Shown: in pieces, positions 22,675 through 35,090 of the stretch
Layout of the letters: each line of letters opens with the position of its first letter
Position numbering within the stretch: position 1 is the stretch's first letter
DNA from: Lunularia cruciata
Lineage: Eukaryota; Streptophyta; Marchantiopsida; Lunulariales; Lunulariaceae
Assembly (NCBI GenBank): GCA_948567375.1
Contig: OX419757.1
Location: 15,700,974 to 15,764,973 of the forward strand
Length of the DNA: 64,000 bases
Direction: 5' to 3'
Notes under the pieces: generated by a model
Told to the model about the DNA's origin: nothing
The model's database searches: none
Seen by the model: only the letters and a program-made list of their open reading frames with translations
Made by a program: the position numbers and the translations under genes

Positions 22675-23490
22675 GGATTACCACCAAAAAGGCAAGTAGA
22701 TCACAAAATAGAGACACTCTTGGTGAAAACACCTCCTTGTAAGGCCCCATATTGCCTATCACCTCATGAGTTGGAGGAGTGTAAGACTCAAATTGAGGAG
22801 ATGCTGCAGAAAGGGTTCATCCAACCTAGCGTATCACCATATGGGGCCCCTGTCTTGTTTGTGAAGAAGAAGGATGGTACAATGCGCATGTGCATTGACT
22901 ATCAGGGTCTCAATCAACAAACAATGAAGAACAAATACCCCTTACCCTGCATAGATGACCTGTTTGATCAACTCCATGGAGCGAGATACTTCACCAAACA
23001 GGACTTGTGGAGCGGTTATAATCAAATCCGAATTGCAAAGAAGGATGTGTACAAAACCGCCTTTCGCACTAGGTATGGCCACTTTGAGTATCTTGTGATG
23101 CCTTTTGGCCTCACCAATGCACCTACCACGTTCATGAGTCTAATGAATGACATATTTCATCCATACTTGGATAAGTCTGTTATCGTCTTCTTGGATGATA
23201 TCTTAATATATAGTAGCATGATGACAAAAGACAAACAACACCTACAAGAGGTCCTCCAGATTCTAAGACAGAATCAGTTGTACGCCAAAATCTCAAAGTG
23301 TGAGTTTTGCAAGTCTAACGTAGACTACTTAGGGCATAGAGTAAGTGCAGAGGGCATTCAAGTATTGACAGATAAAATAGAGGTCATTCAAAAATGGACT
23401 GCCCCAGAAAATCAGACTCAACTTAAGAGCTTCTTGGGGTTGACGGGATTCTATCATAGATTTGTCAAGGACTTCTCCAAGGTTGCATAA
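22675..23490 (+). pseudogene. Family-2 reverse transcriptase
   Basis: Well preserved RT from LPPKRQVDH through FLDDIL. Catalytic residues visible: Asp in [11 protein letters not shown] (near 23002) and FLDD (near 23191). Followed by the connection region ([24 protein letters not shown]). In one frame with the protease, separated by a TAA; ends with TAA at 23488. Confidence 0.93.
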
Positions 23491-24000
23491 CCTTTAATGG
23501 CACTACTTGGCAAGGAAAAGAAGTGGACATGGGGAACCGCACAAGAGTTGGCCTTTCAAGAATTGAAGGCCGCCTTGCTACATGCACCAATCTTGAAGTG
23601 GTATGACCCAAAACGCCCAATCAAGTTGGCTACTGATGCATCAGGCATAGCAATAAGAGCAGTCCTACAACAAGAGTGGCATGACGGATGGCATCCAATT
23701 GCATATTTCTCTCGCAAGTTGTTACCGGTAGAGCGCAACTACCACACCACAGAACAAGAAGAGCTGGCCATCGTTCTAGCAACCAAGCATTGGAAGCACT
23801 ACCTGGGCGAGAAGGCATTTGTAGTAGAGACAGACCACAAACCTCTAGTCTACCTTGAGACACAGAAGGACCTATCTTGTCGCCAAATTTGGTGGGCAGA
23901 GTGGCGACAACGCTTCAACATGACAATCACCTACGTGGAAGGTAAGAAGCAACTTGCAGATGCATTCACCCGCATGCCAATGGCCAACAACTTGGTGGTA
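23491..24000 (+). pseudogene. Family-2 RNase H
   Basis: LATDASGIAIRAVL has the first catalytic Asp, TEQEELAIVLA the Glu, ETDHKPLVYL the next Asp and LADAFTRMP the final Asp block. Same frame as RT. Confidence 0.9.
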
Positions 24001-25263
24001 GAGGTTAAGATTAACCCTGAATTATGGCAAGAGATTCTGGCTGCTACAAAAATTGATCCACAGATTGTAGAAGCACAATCATCCAAAGGTGTCACCAGCA
24101 CCCAAGGACTCACCTTTCGGGATGGCAGATTATGGATCCCAAATATTCCAGAATTACACACCACCATTCTAGCGAAATGTCATGATTTGGCCATTGCAGC
24201 TCATGTCGGAGTGGACAAGACCTTGGATGCAGTCAAGCACCATTACTATTGGCCCAAGATGAGCAACAACGTGATGGACTATGTGCGTAGCTGCCTACTT
24301 TGTCAACAGAACAAAGCTTCTAATCAAGCTCCTGTAGGGCTCCTTCAACCTCTCCCGACTCCAACCTAACGTTGGGAACAAGTGAGTATGGATCTCGTCT
24401 GTGAATTACCCAAGACCACCTCAAGGTTTGACTCCATTGTGGTCTTTGTGGACCGGCTCAGCAAAATGATTCATGTACGCCCTACCACCAAGGAGGTGAC
24501 CGCTCCATAACTAGCTCAATTGTACTTAGATGCAGTCTTTGCTCACCATGGCTTGTCTAGAGTGATCATCATCGATAGAGGCACCCAATTCACCAGTTTG
24601 TTTTGGCGAACACTCTTTGGGTTCTTCAAAATCAAGTTGGCCATGTCCACAGCTTACCACCTACAAACAGATGGCCAAACAGAGCGGGCAAATCGCACGA
24701 TTGAAGACATGTTACGCGGCTTCACCTTAGAAGAGCAAGAGAGGTGGGACACCTTACTCCCGTTGGTGGAATTCGCTTACAACAATTCAGTGAATGCCTC
24801 CACCCAGGTCACTCCGTTCTTCCTCATGTATGGTGAGCATCCCTTCACACCTTCTAGCTTGATGAAGATCCGTCCAGTGGCTACCAAGCTCGATGAAGTC
24901 AACACATGTGTTTCTAGAATCCAACAAGGTGTGGAGAGCGCCAAGCACAGATTACAGATTGCGCAAAATCGACAAAAGTAGTATGCTGATGCACAACGTA
25001 GGCACATGGAGTTCAATGTTGGGGATCAAGTGTGGCTATTGACAACCAACCTCACATTAGTTGGACCTTGTAAGCTCAGACCTCGTTTTATTGGGCCTTT
25101 CTCAATTCTTCATTGCATCGGCGCGGTGGCCTATCACCTTGAGCTCCCACCACACATGAAGATCCATCCAGTGTTCCATGTCTCCTTACTACGTAGATAT
25201 GCTCCCCGATCAGGCCAGGGTCATTCCACAATAGGACATTCGACCTTGTCTGACACTCATTGA
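24001..25263 (+). pseudogene. Family-2 integrase with GPY/F module
   Basis: Zinc-binding H-H-C-C (HVGVDKTL; CLLCQQ) near 24204-24310. Core triad: Asp in VSMDLV near 24390, Asp in IIDRGTQF near 24571, Glu in DGQTERAN near 24682. A KLRPRFIGPFSIL segment near 25072 is the GPY/F module. Stops at 24367, 24508, 24979 and 25261 are each one C-to-T change away from sense codons. Confidence 0.92.
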
Positions 25264-25465
25264 TGGCACATAGGAATATGAAGTGGAGCGGATTCTCCAA
25301 AAATGCATGCGTGGTACTCGCCATCCACGGGTGGACTATCTAGTACAATGGAAAGGTTACCCCCTCTATGAAGCCACCTGGGAGCCTGCTGCCAATTTGG
25401 CACATGCACTTGTGTTGGTGCAAGCATTTGAGCAACAATTGCACAACAAGGACGTTGCGTCTTAA
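25262..25465 (+). pseudogene. Family-2 chromodomain
   Basis: EVERILQ...HPRVDYLVQWKGYPLYEATWEP is a chromodomain, with the aromatic cage positions occupied by Tyr and Trp. It is in a different frame from the integrase body. Such domains direct integration of chromoviruses to particular chromatin. Stop at 25463-25465. Confidence 0.92.
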
Positions 25466-25478
25466 AAGGAGGGAGGTC
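25465..25478 (+). other. Polypurine tract of family 2
   Basis: AAAAGGAGGGAGGTC directly before the 3' LTR TG; a typical plus-strand primer site. Confidence 0.8.
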
Positions 25479-26231
25479 TGTAATACCAAGAGCTAGGCAC
25501 ATGATCTAGATGTGAAATTCGGTTTGGTAACATCTAGAATGATGTTATACATGATGGTCAAAATAGATAAGATAGAAGTATCACCAAAAGAGTACTTCTA
25601 CTAATAGGGCAGAAACCGAAATAGACTTGAGAACCTTAGAACCAATAGCTAGACATATGATTTAAAGGTGAGAATTGGTTTGGGAACATTTGGAAGGATT
25701 TTACACATGATGGAATAAACAGATCAGAAAGAGGTATCACCAAAAGGAGACTTCTACTAATAGAGTAGAACCAAAATATGCCTGAAATCTTTGAAGGCAA
25801 TTTTGGAGGCCTAAACGGATGAATTAGGCCTCAAAAATATGCTGATTTCCCCCCTCCCCCACTGGAAGAAAGTCTGGCCTTCCCTTCCCCTGCTTTGTCT
25901 TGTCGAGAGCTTTCCAATGGTACCTTACTCATGTGATTCTGAGATTCCTACAGGAAGATTCCCTAAAAGATTCCCTCTGATCAAAGCTTGTTTGACCAAC
26001 CAGATAGGACCTAGACCAGACATGTCACCCATCCAAGTAAGTAATCCAAGGGTGGAGCTTGTTGACATGTCACCTATCTGTGTCTCTAATCGTAGGGTAG
26101 AGCTTCCTTGGAGGAGATCATCTTTGTCTATATAATAAAGAGAAGGTGCTCCATTGGGGCATCGAGTGTGTGTGCATTGTTTGAGTGTGCAATCTGTGTT
26201 TTCTCTCTTCTCTTGTCCTCGGAGTATTACA
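25479..26231 (+). repeat. Family-2 3' LTR
   Basis: TG...CA, 753 bp, near-identical in most of its length to 19617-20350 but longer through small insertions (for example near 25927 and 26163). The divergence indicates an insertion that is not recent. Confidence 0.9.
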
Positions 26232-27648
26232 ACATCATGGACTAAGAAAGCAAAGAACTCCAACTCCATACTCCTCCAAGGCTAACACTCCAAGACTCAG
26301 TACATTGCTCACTAGAGAACTCAATGAGAGAGAGATAATTGCAAATGAAAAGATGATGAGTACCTCCTCACCCCTAGTTTATATACTTGTGAAATAGTTA
26401 TGCACCAAATTTACTACTTGAGTAACTCAAGTTCCTAGGCTAAAATTCAAATAAAGTCAAAAAGCTAAAGGAATATCCATACTCATAGGAATATTCTCCT
26501 AAGCATGTGGTCTTATCTTGATCCAACTACCAAGTCAAGGATTCCTTCACATTTGCTTTCCTTGGATTATAGAAGAATCGGAAACAAAAAGGCTTGTGGG
26601 TCCAAGAGTTCTCAACTCTTTCCTCAAAGCCAAACACCTAAGAATAATATCAAGTCAATATACTAGAATCTAAAATAGTGGTGCTCATCTTTTCCACTTC
26701 TCTAAAGTAAGATCCCCTCTATCTTAGCTATAACTAACTTTAGCTAATCATGATTAATGTAGAACCATCCTTTATCTCTATATAAATAATATCTTTCAAT
26801 CACTTATAATACCAAACTAAATATCACAGTAGCACATACATGCACAAATCTGTGTTACAGAACCTCATCATTGTAGAGAAGGTGGCTAGTGCAAGTCAAA
26901 ATGCCTAAACACATGATCAAGCTGGGATCCAAAGCATACATCCTTTTTGGAGCAAGAGAGAAGACAATCTCTAGTGGTCCAAGGAATGGACAAGTCAATT
27001 AAGAGAGAATGTAGCATATGTTGACATTGTTGCGCCATCAAGGAAGATTGCAAACCTTTAGTCCAATTTGACGGTATTGAAGCAAAGGATAGAAAGTCCT
27101 GCCATGCTTGTGGGGATAGACCATCTCTTGTCTACCACAATAATATTTGGAGAGAAAAGGATCCCTCTTCCACCTCTATCACATATATCCCCAAAATTGG
27201 CCTATCAACAACCACAAAAGGGGAGGAAAGTAGGGGTGTCAAGAGAGCCCAACTACCTAAAAATGCTATAGATGCCATTTCCTCCATAGCCAATAGACCT
27301 AACCCTCCGTACAAGATCAGTAGAAATGTCTATCTACATGCCAAATCCATCATCACATACTCAAATGTCCCTTGTTTGATGATATTACCAAAGACTCCCA
27401 TAATCCTCTTATCAAAAGCTCTCAAATAGGATAGGAAAGTCAAGGAAGGGGGCACTATGTGGAGAAGGTAAGTTGACTGATGTGCAATACCAGAGGAGAG
27501 TATACCAAATACCACCTACAAATCTCCTAGTAGAGGAAGGTCATCCACATGAAGAATATCCTTTGCAAGGACAACGTCTCAGAAGCACGTGACAAAATCC
27601 TTGAATCCTTCTAGCACTCCAAGAATACGTAGTTCATCTATAGATATG

Positions 27649-28161
27649 TGTAATACCATTAGCTGGACATATTATCTAGAGGTGAAAATTGGCTTGGTAA
27701 TATCTTGAGGGATGTTGTATATGATAGTCTGAGTAGATCAAATAGAGATGTCACCAAAAGAGTATTTCCACTAATAGAGCAAAAGCCAAAAGCACCTTGA
27801 AAAATTTAGAGCCAATTTCAGAGCCTTAAATGGATGAATTATACTTCAAAAAAATTTATTCCTCTCCTTTAGTGCTACATCCATGATGTTTTGAGCTTCC
27901 TACATGCAGATTCTCTTTTTTCAAACTTGTTTGACCAACCAAATAGGACAAGGATTGACATATCATCAATCCATGTAATTAATCTAAGGGTGGAGCTTGT
28001 TGACATGTCACCAATCATGTGTCTGATCCAAAGGTATAGCTCTCTTTGAGTGGATCCTCTTTGCTATATAATAAAGACATGTGCTCCTTTGGGGCATTTG
28101 GAGTATTGAGAGATGAAGTTGTGTGTTTCTCTTGTGTTTCTCCTATCCTTAGAACATTACA
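27649..28161 (+). mobile_element. Solo family-2 LTR inside the LINE
   Basis: Starts TGTAATACCATTAGCTGG and ends ACATTACA, matching the family-2 LTRs with deletions (513 bp instead of about 740). Flanks ATATG (27644-27648) and ATGTG (28162-28166) agree at four of five positions, a probable target-site duplication. LINE sequence continues on both sides. Confidence 0.85.
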
Positions 28162-30070
28162 ATGTGACACACCCCTCTGGAAGCTCAAGGTGGGGAGTGA
28201 TACCTAAAGGGGACCAGGCTTTGCACTTTGACACCTTGACTCTCAAGCCTAAAAAATATAGTTTGGTAGTCAAGTGATCAAAGGCTTACCTAATCTGATC
28301 TACTAGGCTCACAATATGTGTATAGTCTGCCAAGGAAGGAAATACATAACCTAGCATGGCCAAACACACATGAACCATGGAAAACAAAGTTCCCCTTAAA
28401 GGATCTCCCCATTGTGTATTGACATCTAACTTCAAGATGGTGACTCCCTCTTGTGACTACCCATGCTAGTAGTAAAGGGAAGCATGAGAGCCATAGAACA
28501 ACCACACAAAAGGAATGAGACTTGCCAAGGATCCATTGGCCTCCCTTAGCTTGCTAAAGATAGATGCTTGAGACATGCTATTAAAAGCATTCTCAACATT
28601 CACCTCTAGGACAACCCACTTTGGATGGATATCTTAGAGTTCCTTGATGCCCACAGATGTAGCCTCACAACCTCTAGGTGTAACTACTCCAAATTGATAT
28701 GGACTAAGGTGCTCTTGGAAGTGAGATCAATATTTAGGGACAATGGTGTAGCTAACCAAATACAAAAATATCTCTTCAATAGAAATTGTTCTAATGCTCC
28801 TTGTGTCCTTCTCCATCATAAGAAGTTGACTAGCTCCTAACACCCAACTAGCTAACATAAGAATATCTTCCCTTGCTATTGGTGTCACCACTTGAAACAA
28901 CTCGGTAAATCCACTAGAAGGATCATCTGCCTGAAGGTAATCTCTAAGATTCTCATATACCATCCTTGACAAGCCTCATGAGGAAGGCAAGGGATAGTGC
29001 ACAATGCTAGTGCAAAAAGTGACCTATGAAGACATAAAAAGCTACTCAAACTGATAATATAAGACCTCTAATGGTACTCCTTTTCTTGCCATAGGATGTA
29101 GTGAGCATAGGGAAGCAATAGTCTCATTAATAGGACTAGCCATTGACAAATGGTGTAGCTCATGCTTCTCTACTAAACTCTCCTGCCTGACCCAATATCT
29201 TACACCAACATAATTGAGTGGACTTTATGATATCTTGTGTTAGAATCTATCTCCTAAAATATGTAGCCCAAAACCGATTCCTCCTATAGGGCAGCCCAAT
29301 CCCCCACTCAAAATCAATAAAATCTAGTAGCCATCTCTCTATGCTCCGCACATCCTCCACTAGCATAACAACGGCACATCAAGGGAGTCAAAAGAATAAG
29401 AACCATGCTAACTCATCAAAAGGATCACATGTCAGACAATCAAGTAGTAGGTGAAAAGCCTATCTAGCCTCATCATGGATTCTATGGGGTAGCTTATGGA
29501 ATAGACATGGACATGGAAAACTAGTCTCACATAGCCCTAAGATACAACTCCATGAGATGCTAACCACTCCCACGACTCAATTGGTGTCCTTTGAATGATT
29601 AACAAACGGATAGAGGAAGTGTCGGTAATCCTGAGTGTCATTGCTGCCAATGTGAGCATCTCAAGTGGTCCAAGTGTATCCTTCACACATGGATCTTTAT
29701 GCCTTGCCAAGTAAAGCATTAATGACACACTGGGCATGGTGTATCTTGTGCCGCTTTGGGCAGCTCCACATAGAGAAGTGTAGTCATGGCTAGCAAAGAA
29801 TAACAATTGTAACACATGATATTCCTTTCCATATCTCCCCATATGAGCAAAACCACAATCCCTCACATTCCAACTCACATGAGTGAATGTTATCTCTCCA
29901 AACCCTAAAAACTAAAAAATCTCATAACTTTCAATTTCTATCTCAAACTTTTCAAATTAAGTTCCCATGGAACTCAAGCGTGAGTACTAAGATTCCTAAC
30001 CTCTAACTTTCAATGTGAAATAATCACTCTAAACCCTGAAAATCTAAAAGTCCGTATAACTTTCTACTCA

Positions 30071-33000
30071 ATTCTCCATAGCCTTCAATCTTGTTATCAA
30101 TGGAACCAAAATTGAAAAACAAATAGAATTGACTATTGACTCATGTGATGTATGCGGGTAAGCTTTTCAAAACTTGATAGTATCTTGTCACTCATTGTCT
30201 CTTTCTCTCTCTCCCTCTCATTCATAAACAAGCTTGTTTAAGGACTTGAGTTTTGAGTTTCAAACAACAAACATCTCATCTTAGGATGGGTATAGAAGGG
30301 TAAAATAGAGAGACTTATTTTCTCATCAAATTTATTTATTTTATAGAGCTCTTTGGTTAAATTTAAGGATTCAATAGAATTATAAAGATCATTAATGCCT
30401 TTGTATCTATTTTTGGATTGGAAATTCTTTTGGCCTCCAAAATCTCTCTCTACAATATTGTTTCTCTTCTGCATGCCATCATAAGGAATAAATGTACAAT
30501 TATTTTTGATTTGTCTAATGATGTCTTCAATTTAAATATTCTAATTATAAATTTTGCCCTAAATACAAGAAAAGAGTCATAAGCAACGAGATGATTAATT
30601 TCTATTCCATAAATAAGTCTTTCTACAAAGACACCCAAATAGAGCCTGGAAGCCAACTTGTCTACAATAACTAATGATAGGAAGGTGAGAGAAGCCTCTT
30701 AGAAACTCCATGTAATAGGTACTCTCATTGATCAAGAACTTGCTTAACGCTTTGTGTAAAATAAACATTATTTGATGCAAATTTAATAAAAATTTATTTA
30801 TATTTTGTTTAAATAAAAAGAGTTATTTTTCCTCATATCTCATTCCTTATAAAAATCTATATTTTTATGGACCTATTTATTATAGTAAGCTTGTCAAGCA
30901 AAGATCAAAGGTGGTGGCTCTTTGTATTAGTTAGCACCATAAATCTGATAACTCTATTAAGATTTTTGGAAATATATAGTTGCATGTTTTGAGAGTTCTC
31001 CAAAATAATTTATTTAAAAATAGAATTCTTAAAATGTCCTATGCATCACAAGTTCATGCACACTTTTCATGGAAATGGAGCATTTTGGAGAATATTTATT
31101 TTGAATGGAGTCTTTTGGAGAATTCTCCTTCATTTCTTTGAGCCAAAAATTATATTTAAATATATATTTTATAATTTTCTACCTCATCCTAAGCATTTAA
31201 CTTCTTACAAGTCTCTTGAATTAGCTCTTTTTCCTCCATACTTGTCTCTTGGATGCTAACTTCTTCCTAGAGATATATGGTAGATTTACTACCTCTTCAA
31301 ATTCCACAAAACATCCCAAAACCATCTTGAAATATCCTCTCATCACTAATCTAAAGGCTACACATCTTAGTTATATGGTACACTCTTTTCTAATCTACTC
31401 TAAAAGTTGAGGAAACCACTTCAACATGTTCATATAAGAAGCATAATATGCATGATTGAGTTACTTTCAAGCAAAATTAGGTCATTTTAAGATGTAGATA
31501 ATTTCATGTATTTTTAGGCACATGCTACATGCCTTTATACAATAAATTAGGTTGTCTTAGCAAATTTTAGGTAATTCTACATGGTGTATGCACCATGTAG
31601 TTTCAAGAATATTAAGGAAATTTAAAGCAATTTCCAAGTAATTTTAGGTAGAGTTGTGTAGATTGAGACATGTTACCAAAAAAAGAGGCAGTTTTAGGTA
31701 TGTTGAGGAATGCACTACAAAACTTTAGGTGTGGACATCATAACTCAACATAAACAAAATTTGAGTTATGGCTCTTCCATCTTCATAAAAGAACATCCTA
31801 TAGTGTTTAGAAGCCGAGTGACTCTTGCATAGAAAGTTAGGATGGATCCATTTGGGACCTGATTCTAGAGAGAGATCCATGGCTTCAAATTACTAAATAA
31901 TTGGGATATAATTTAGTATTTAATTTTACATTAGACCAAATTGTATATCCTTATAAATCCCACTACAAATAAATTTATGAAAAAAGATTGAAGAAATAAT
32001 AGAAAGTAAAATTACATGAGAGTGGATTGAAAGCTTCTCAAAATGTAGAAAGGACTTACTAGATTGATAGTCAAATATAGTCTTGATCTAGTTTAGAAGG
32101 TGCTCATAAGGAAATTAAATATGTACACTTTTGCTCAAAATTTAGGACAAGAATGATTTGTAGCTGCATGCCTCAACATGTAGCTTACATGTTTATTATA
32201 GACCTCTTTATGGATTATATATGACTGAAAAGAGCACTAAATTGTCTTCAAATTAAAAACCAAGTCTTATGGTAAACCAATTTCTATTCTTATTCTTTAG
32301 TTAAAAATAGATTAAAAATAACAACATACTTTTCCTTCCAAAAATTTCTTCTCTTTCATATTCCAAGAATGCATGAAAATAGTTTTTTCAAATTAGAGAA
32401 TTCTAATCTTTTAATGTTGGAACTATATTTTTTCTCTACTTCTTGAAAGCAATACTACAAGGAATGGACTTTGTCAAAATCTTGTAAACTTCTATAATGG
32501 AATTTGTCAAAATCCTAAAAACTTCTATAAAAACAAGAACCATTCTCAAAAGGTGATTTAGTTCTTGGTTTTTATGAGAAACTTTTATGTGTATTTGGTT
32601 TTGAGAATAAATTTTGGAAATATAAAGCATGGCCACAATTAGGCTTGTAATTAAGATTAGGAATTAGGTCTACTCATTCTCTCAAAATACATTCTACAAC
32701 CATAGTTTACAATACTATCTAAAACTTACAATGTCTTAAGGTTTGCTTCTTCTTTCAAGTTGTACTTATTTTATATTCTTTATTGTTTGAATTGTACTTG
32801 TGCATCATCCTTGTAAGTTACAAAGGAATAAAAGTGTGCTTTTTTTGTTTTTCTTCCTTTATATTATATCTATCTTTGCTCGTCTTGTGATACTTTGCTA
32901 AGTAATTTTATGGTGATACATCATGCTTGCACATATTTCTACAAGCCTTTCTTTTCCTTAACCTTACATTCTGATATATTGTCCTTTTTCCTCTAGATAT

Positions 33001-33085
33001 TAGTTTTTTTCTGTTTCTCAAGAAACATTCTAACATCTTTGGATTAGAAAGGGATCTTATGCAGACTGAATCCAAGGAAAATATC
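30071..33085. other. AT-rich non-coding interval
   Basis: About 3 kb of strongly AT-rich sequence without domains. It has many short overlapping ORFs on both strands and recurrent TTTTAGGTA phrases around 31480-31730. Probably worn repeats; nothing identifiable. Confidence 0.35.
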
Positions 33086-33089
33086 AATA

Positions 33090-33720
33090 GTATAACACCC
33101 TAGAGTGCACATTAGTCATTACGAATACTTTTGTGGTATTGAGTTAATTATAGTTAGCTAATTTTAGTAACAAAAAAGTTAGATGTATTTCTAACTAAGT
33201 TAGGATTGCTAAATAAGAACAAAGATCTCTTTTTTTATTGTTGAATACTCAATGTGATCCCTAGTGAATTTTAAATTCAATTATGGTAGAGTGTGAACTC
33301 TTACAAGAATTTTATCTTAGAGTGGCACCTTATAAAGGGACTTTAGAACTAGAGTGGGACCTCTATTTTGTACATTTTATGGTCAAATAAACTTGACCAA
33401 TTTAGATGACTCTTAGTAATGGAGGTATTTCAAGTTATGTAGATTTAACTTGACCTTAGAATATATAATAATCGTTACTCATGAGAAGGTACTACATTCC
33501 TAGTAATATACTTGGAAGCTTATAAATAGAGGGAGAGAGGTGAGGGAAAAACCATGTGATCTAAGATTAATTAGCTAAGATAGTTTAAGTAAATTATTGA
33601 TTTTACCAAGTTACCATTGCATTTATTATGGTAAATTTTGTGAGTATATAAGGCAAGCTTAGGAGAGGAAAGGATCCAAATTTGGAGCACCAAGTGATTG
33701 AGAGGGATGTGGCTTTGAGA
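33090..33720 (+). repeat. Possible solo LTR or LTR-like segment
   Basis: Begins with AACACCCTAGAGTGCAC, resembling the opening TGTAACACCC of family-3 LTRs on their sense strand, and holds a TATA-like CTTATAAATAGAGGGAGAG near 33518. No matching partner was found in the window. Low certainty. Confidence 0.3.
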
Positions 33721-34006
33721 TTACTATCTACCTTTGCTAATTAAAAGTGAAATCTTTTACTTGAAGGTGCCATTATTATGGTGACTGATCTTGAAGGAAT
33801 CCTTAACTCTAGAGGAGTGTGAGCAAATGACATTCTATCTTGATATTAACAAAGTCTTCTACTATGTGCAATTTGAGAAGAGCTTTGAATAAGAGAGTGA
33901 ATGGTTGATATTTGAACTAGAGATTTGGAATGTAAGTGGAAGATTTCTTTAGAGTTATTATAAGGTGGTTTCATCTTATAAGTACAAAGGCTTTGAGTTT
34001 TCTCAT

Positions 34007-35090
34007 GACTATTGTTGGTCTACTTGTGTGAAGATGAGAATCATTGAAAGGTTTAGAGCTTTGTATTCACTCATGAATCGCTCTAGACTTGCTCACCTTA
34101 CAACATGGGTGTTGAAGAAGGTGTTGTTCAGATATCTTGTGTAGCCGATGGTTCTTTATGGCGCTCAGATTTGGGGTCCATGTACTAAGAAGACATAGTG
34201 GAAAAAGGTGGAGAAATTTCAAAAACTGTTTTTGTGTGATGAACTTGGGGTGAAGACTCAAACTCCTTATGTATTGCTGCTTGCTGAAACAGGGATTTTG
34301 CCTCTTGAGGCTGAAGCATTGTTCTTAGCTCTCACATATGCTACTAAGATGAGGTCCATGGAGCATGAGAGATTTCCCTACCAAGCTTTTTGTGCCACTC
34401 TATCTATTGGTTGGTATATAAATCTGATTGCATGGGCCACAACGTGGAATGTTTTTGAGCGACATTGGAGATTGGAGCCTATTGCACTACAAGAATTGAT
34501 CAAGTAGCAGTTCTTACTTTGCTTATGGCAGAAACTTGGTACCAAGATGGTGTTCTATCAGCAGTTTGTAAATCATATGTTGGTATATTGTGAGCAAGAT
34601 TATCTCTTGGCTAGGATTTCTACTTCACTTAGACATGTTATTGCTCAATATAGAACTAGTTCTCATAGACTAGAAGTAGAACAAGGACGTTGGCAGCAGA
34701 TAGAGCACTCCATGCAACTTTGCAAATTGTGTATTATGAGAAAAGTTGAGGACGAGCACCATGTGTTTGTTGATTGCACTTGTTACATGCAGATCAGATT
34801 TAGACATCAGATTACTTGTAGTGATTTCTCTGCTCTCTTACACGTTGAAGGTTTAGCATTAGGGAAGTATATGATCAAGATTAGTTTACATCAGACCAAT
34901 TTGTTACAAATTGGTTGTATGCACTATTGTTACAAATTGGTTGTATGCACTATTGTTACAAATTGGTCATATGCCCTAGGCTCACATTTCATGTATTTTG
35001 TATTGTGTTTTAAGCCTTTTGACTCTTTGGGTCTTCCGGGCTTTACATTTCATTGTCATTGTTCATTTCAAATTTTCTCTTCTTTCTAGC
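34007..35090 (+). pseudogene. L1-like LINE 3' ORF fragment
   Basis: Two open stretches (34208-34507 and 34547-35089). The first follows VLYGAQIWGP, typical of LINE sequence after the RT, and includes WKKVEKFQKLFLCDELGVKTQTPY-like sequence around 34200-34265. The second has SSHRLEVEQGRW, CKLC and VEDEHHVFVDC, the C-terminal Cys-His zinc region of L1-type LINEs. Stops at 34142, 34195 and 34505 break it. It belongs to a different LINE type from that at 18960-30070. Confidence 0.75.
34901..34974 (+). repeat. 26-bp tandem repeat, about 2.8 copies
   Basis: Unit TTGTTACAAATTGGTTGTAT plus GCACTA, at 34901, 34927 and a partial at 34953. It follows the LINE ORF fragment and may belong to its 3' region. 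Confidence 0.85.

Larger units (their letters stand above)
19617..26231 (+). mobile_element. Family-2 Ty3/gypsy chromovirus, complete but inactivated
   Basis: Complete structure: 5' LTR 19617-20350, tRNA-iMet PBS, two short upstream ORFs, gag with CCHC knuckle, protease, RT, RNase H, integrase, chromodomain, PPT, 3' LTR 25479-26231. Flanks GCATC (19612-19616) and ACATC (26232-26236) agree at four of five positions and are the probable target-site duplication. It sits inside a family-3 LTR. The pol frame is single from 22105 to 25263 apart from stops, so it decayed mainly by point mutation; nearly all stops are explainable as C-to-T changes. Confidence 0.92.
19557..26859 (-). mobile_element. 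Family-3 solo LTR split by a family-2 element
   Basis: 19557-19616 and 26237-26859 join to make one family-3 LTR (compare 61326-62017). It starts TATGAGCTGGCCTGTCTCTG, a variant of TGTGAGCCGG, and ends GTGTTACA. No family-3 internal sequence flanks it, so it appears solo. It lies within the minus-strand LINE. I could not see matching target-site duplications. Strand is given as the transcription sense inferred from the intact family-3 element. Confidence 0.8.
18960..30070 (-). mobile_element. Zinc-finger LINE, minus strand, broken by nested LTR elements
   Basis: One decayed LINE read on the minus strand in three pieces: 30070-28162 (5' UTR-like sequence, N-terminal region and RT), 27648-26860 (RT to C-terminal region) and 19556-18960 (C-terminal end). 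RT blocks include DVENAF-like near 28600, GDPLRGTLF near 28400 and LADYTHI near 28325 where ADD is expected. The coding sense runs across the LTR insertion: the region before 26860 continues after 19556 with SLGLPSASLL and LDATAVHMTRCPFG. The 46420-47460 fragment is the same LINE family in the other orientation and shows its C2H2 finger. Dead copy with many stops. Confidence 0.75.

Noticed and set aside
34901..34974. CRISPR-like array
   Set aside because: Units are directly adjacent without spacers, in eukaryotic DNA; a plain tandem repeat.
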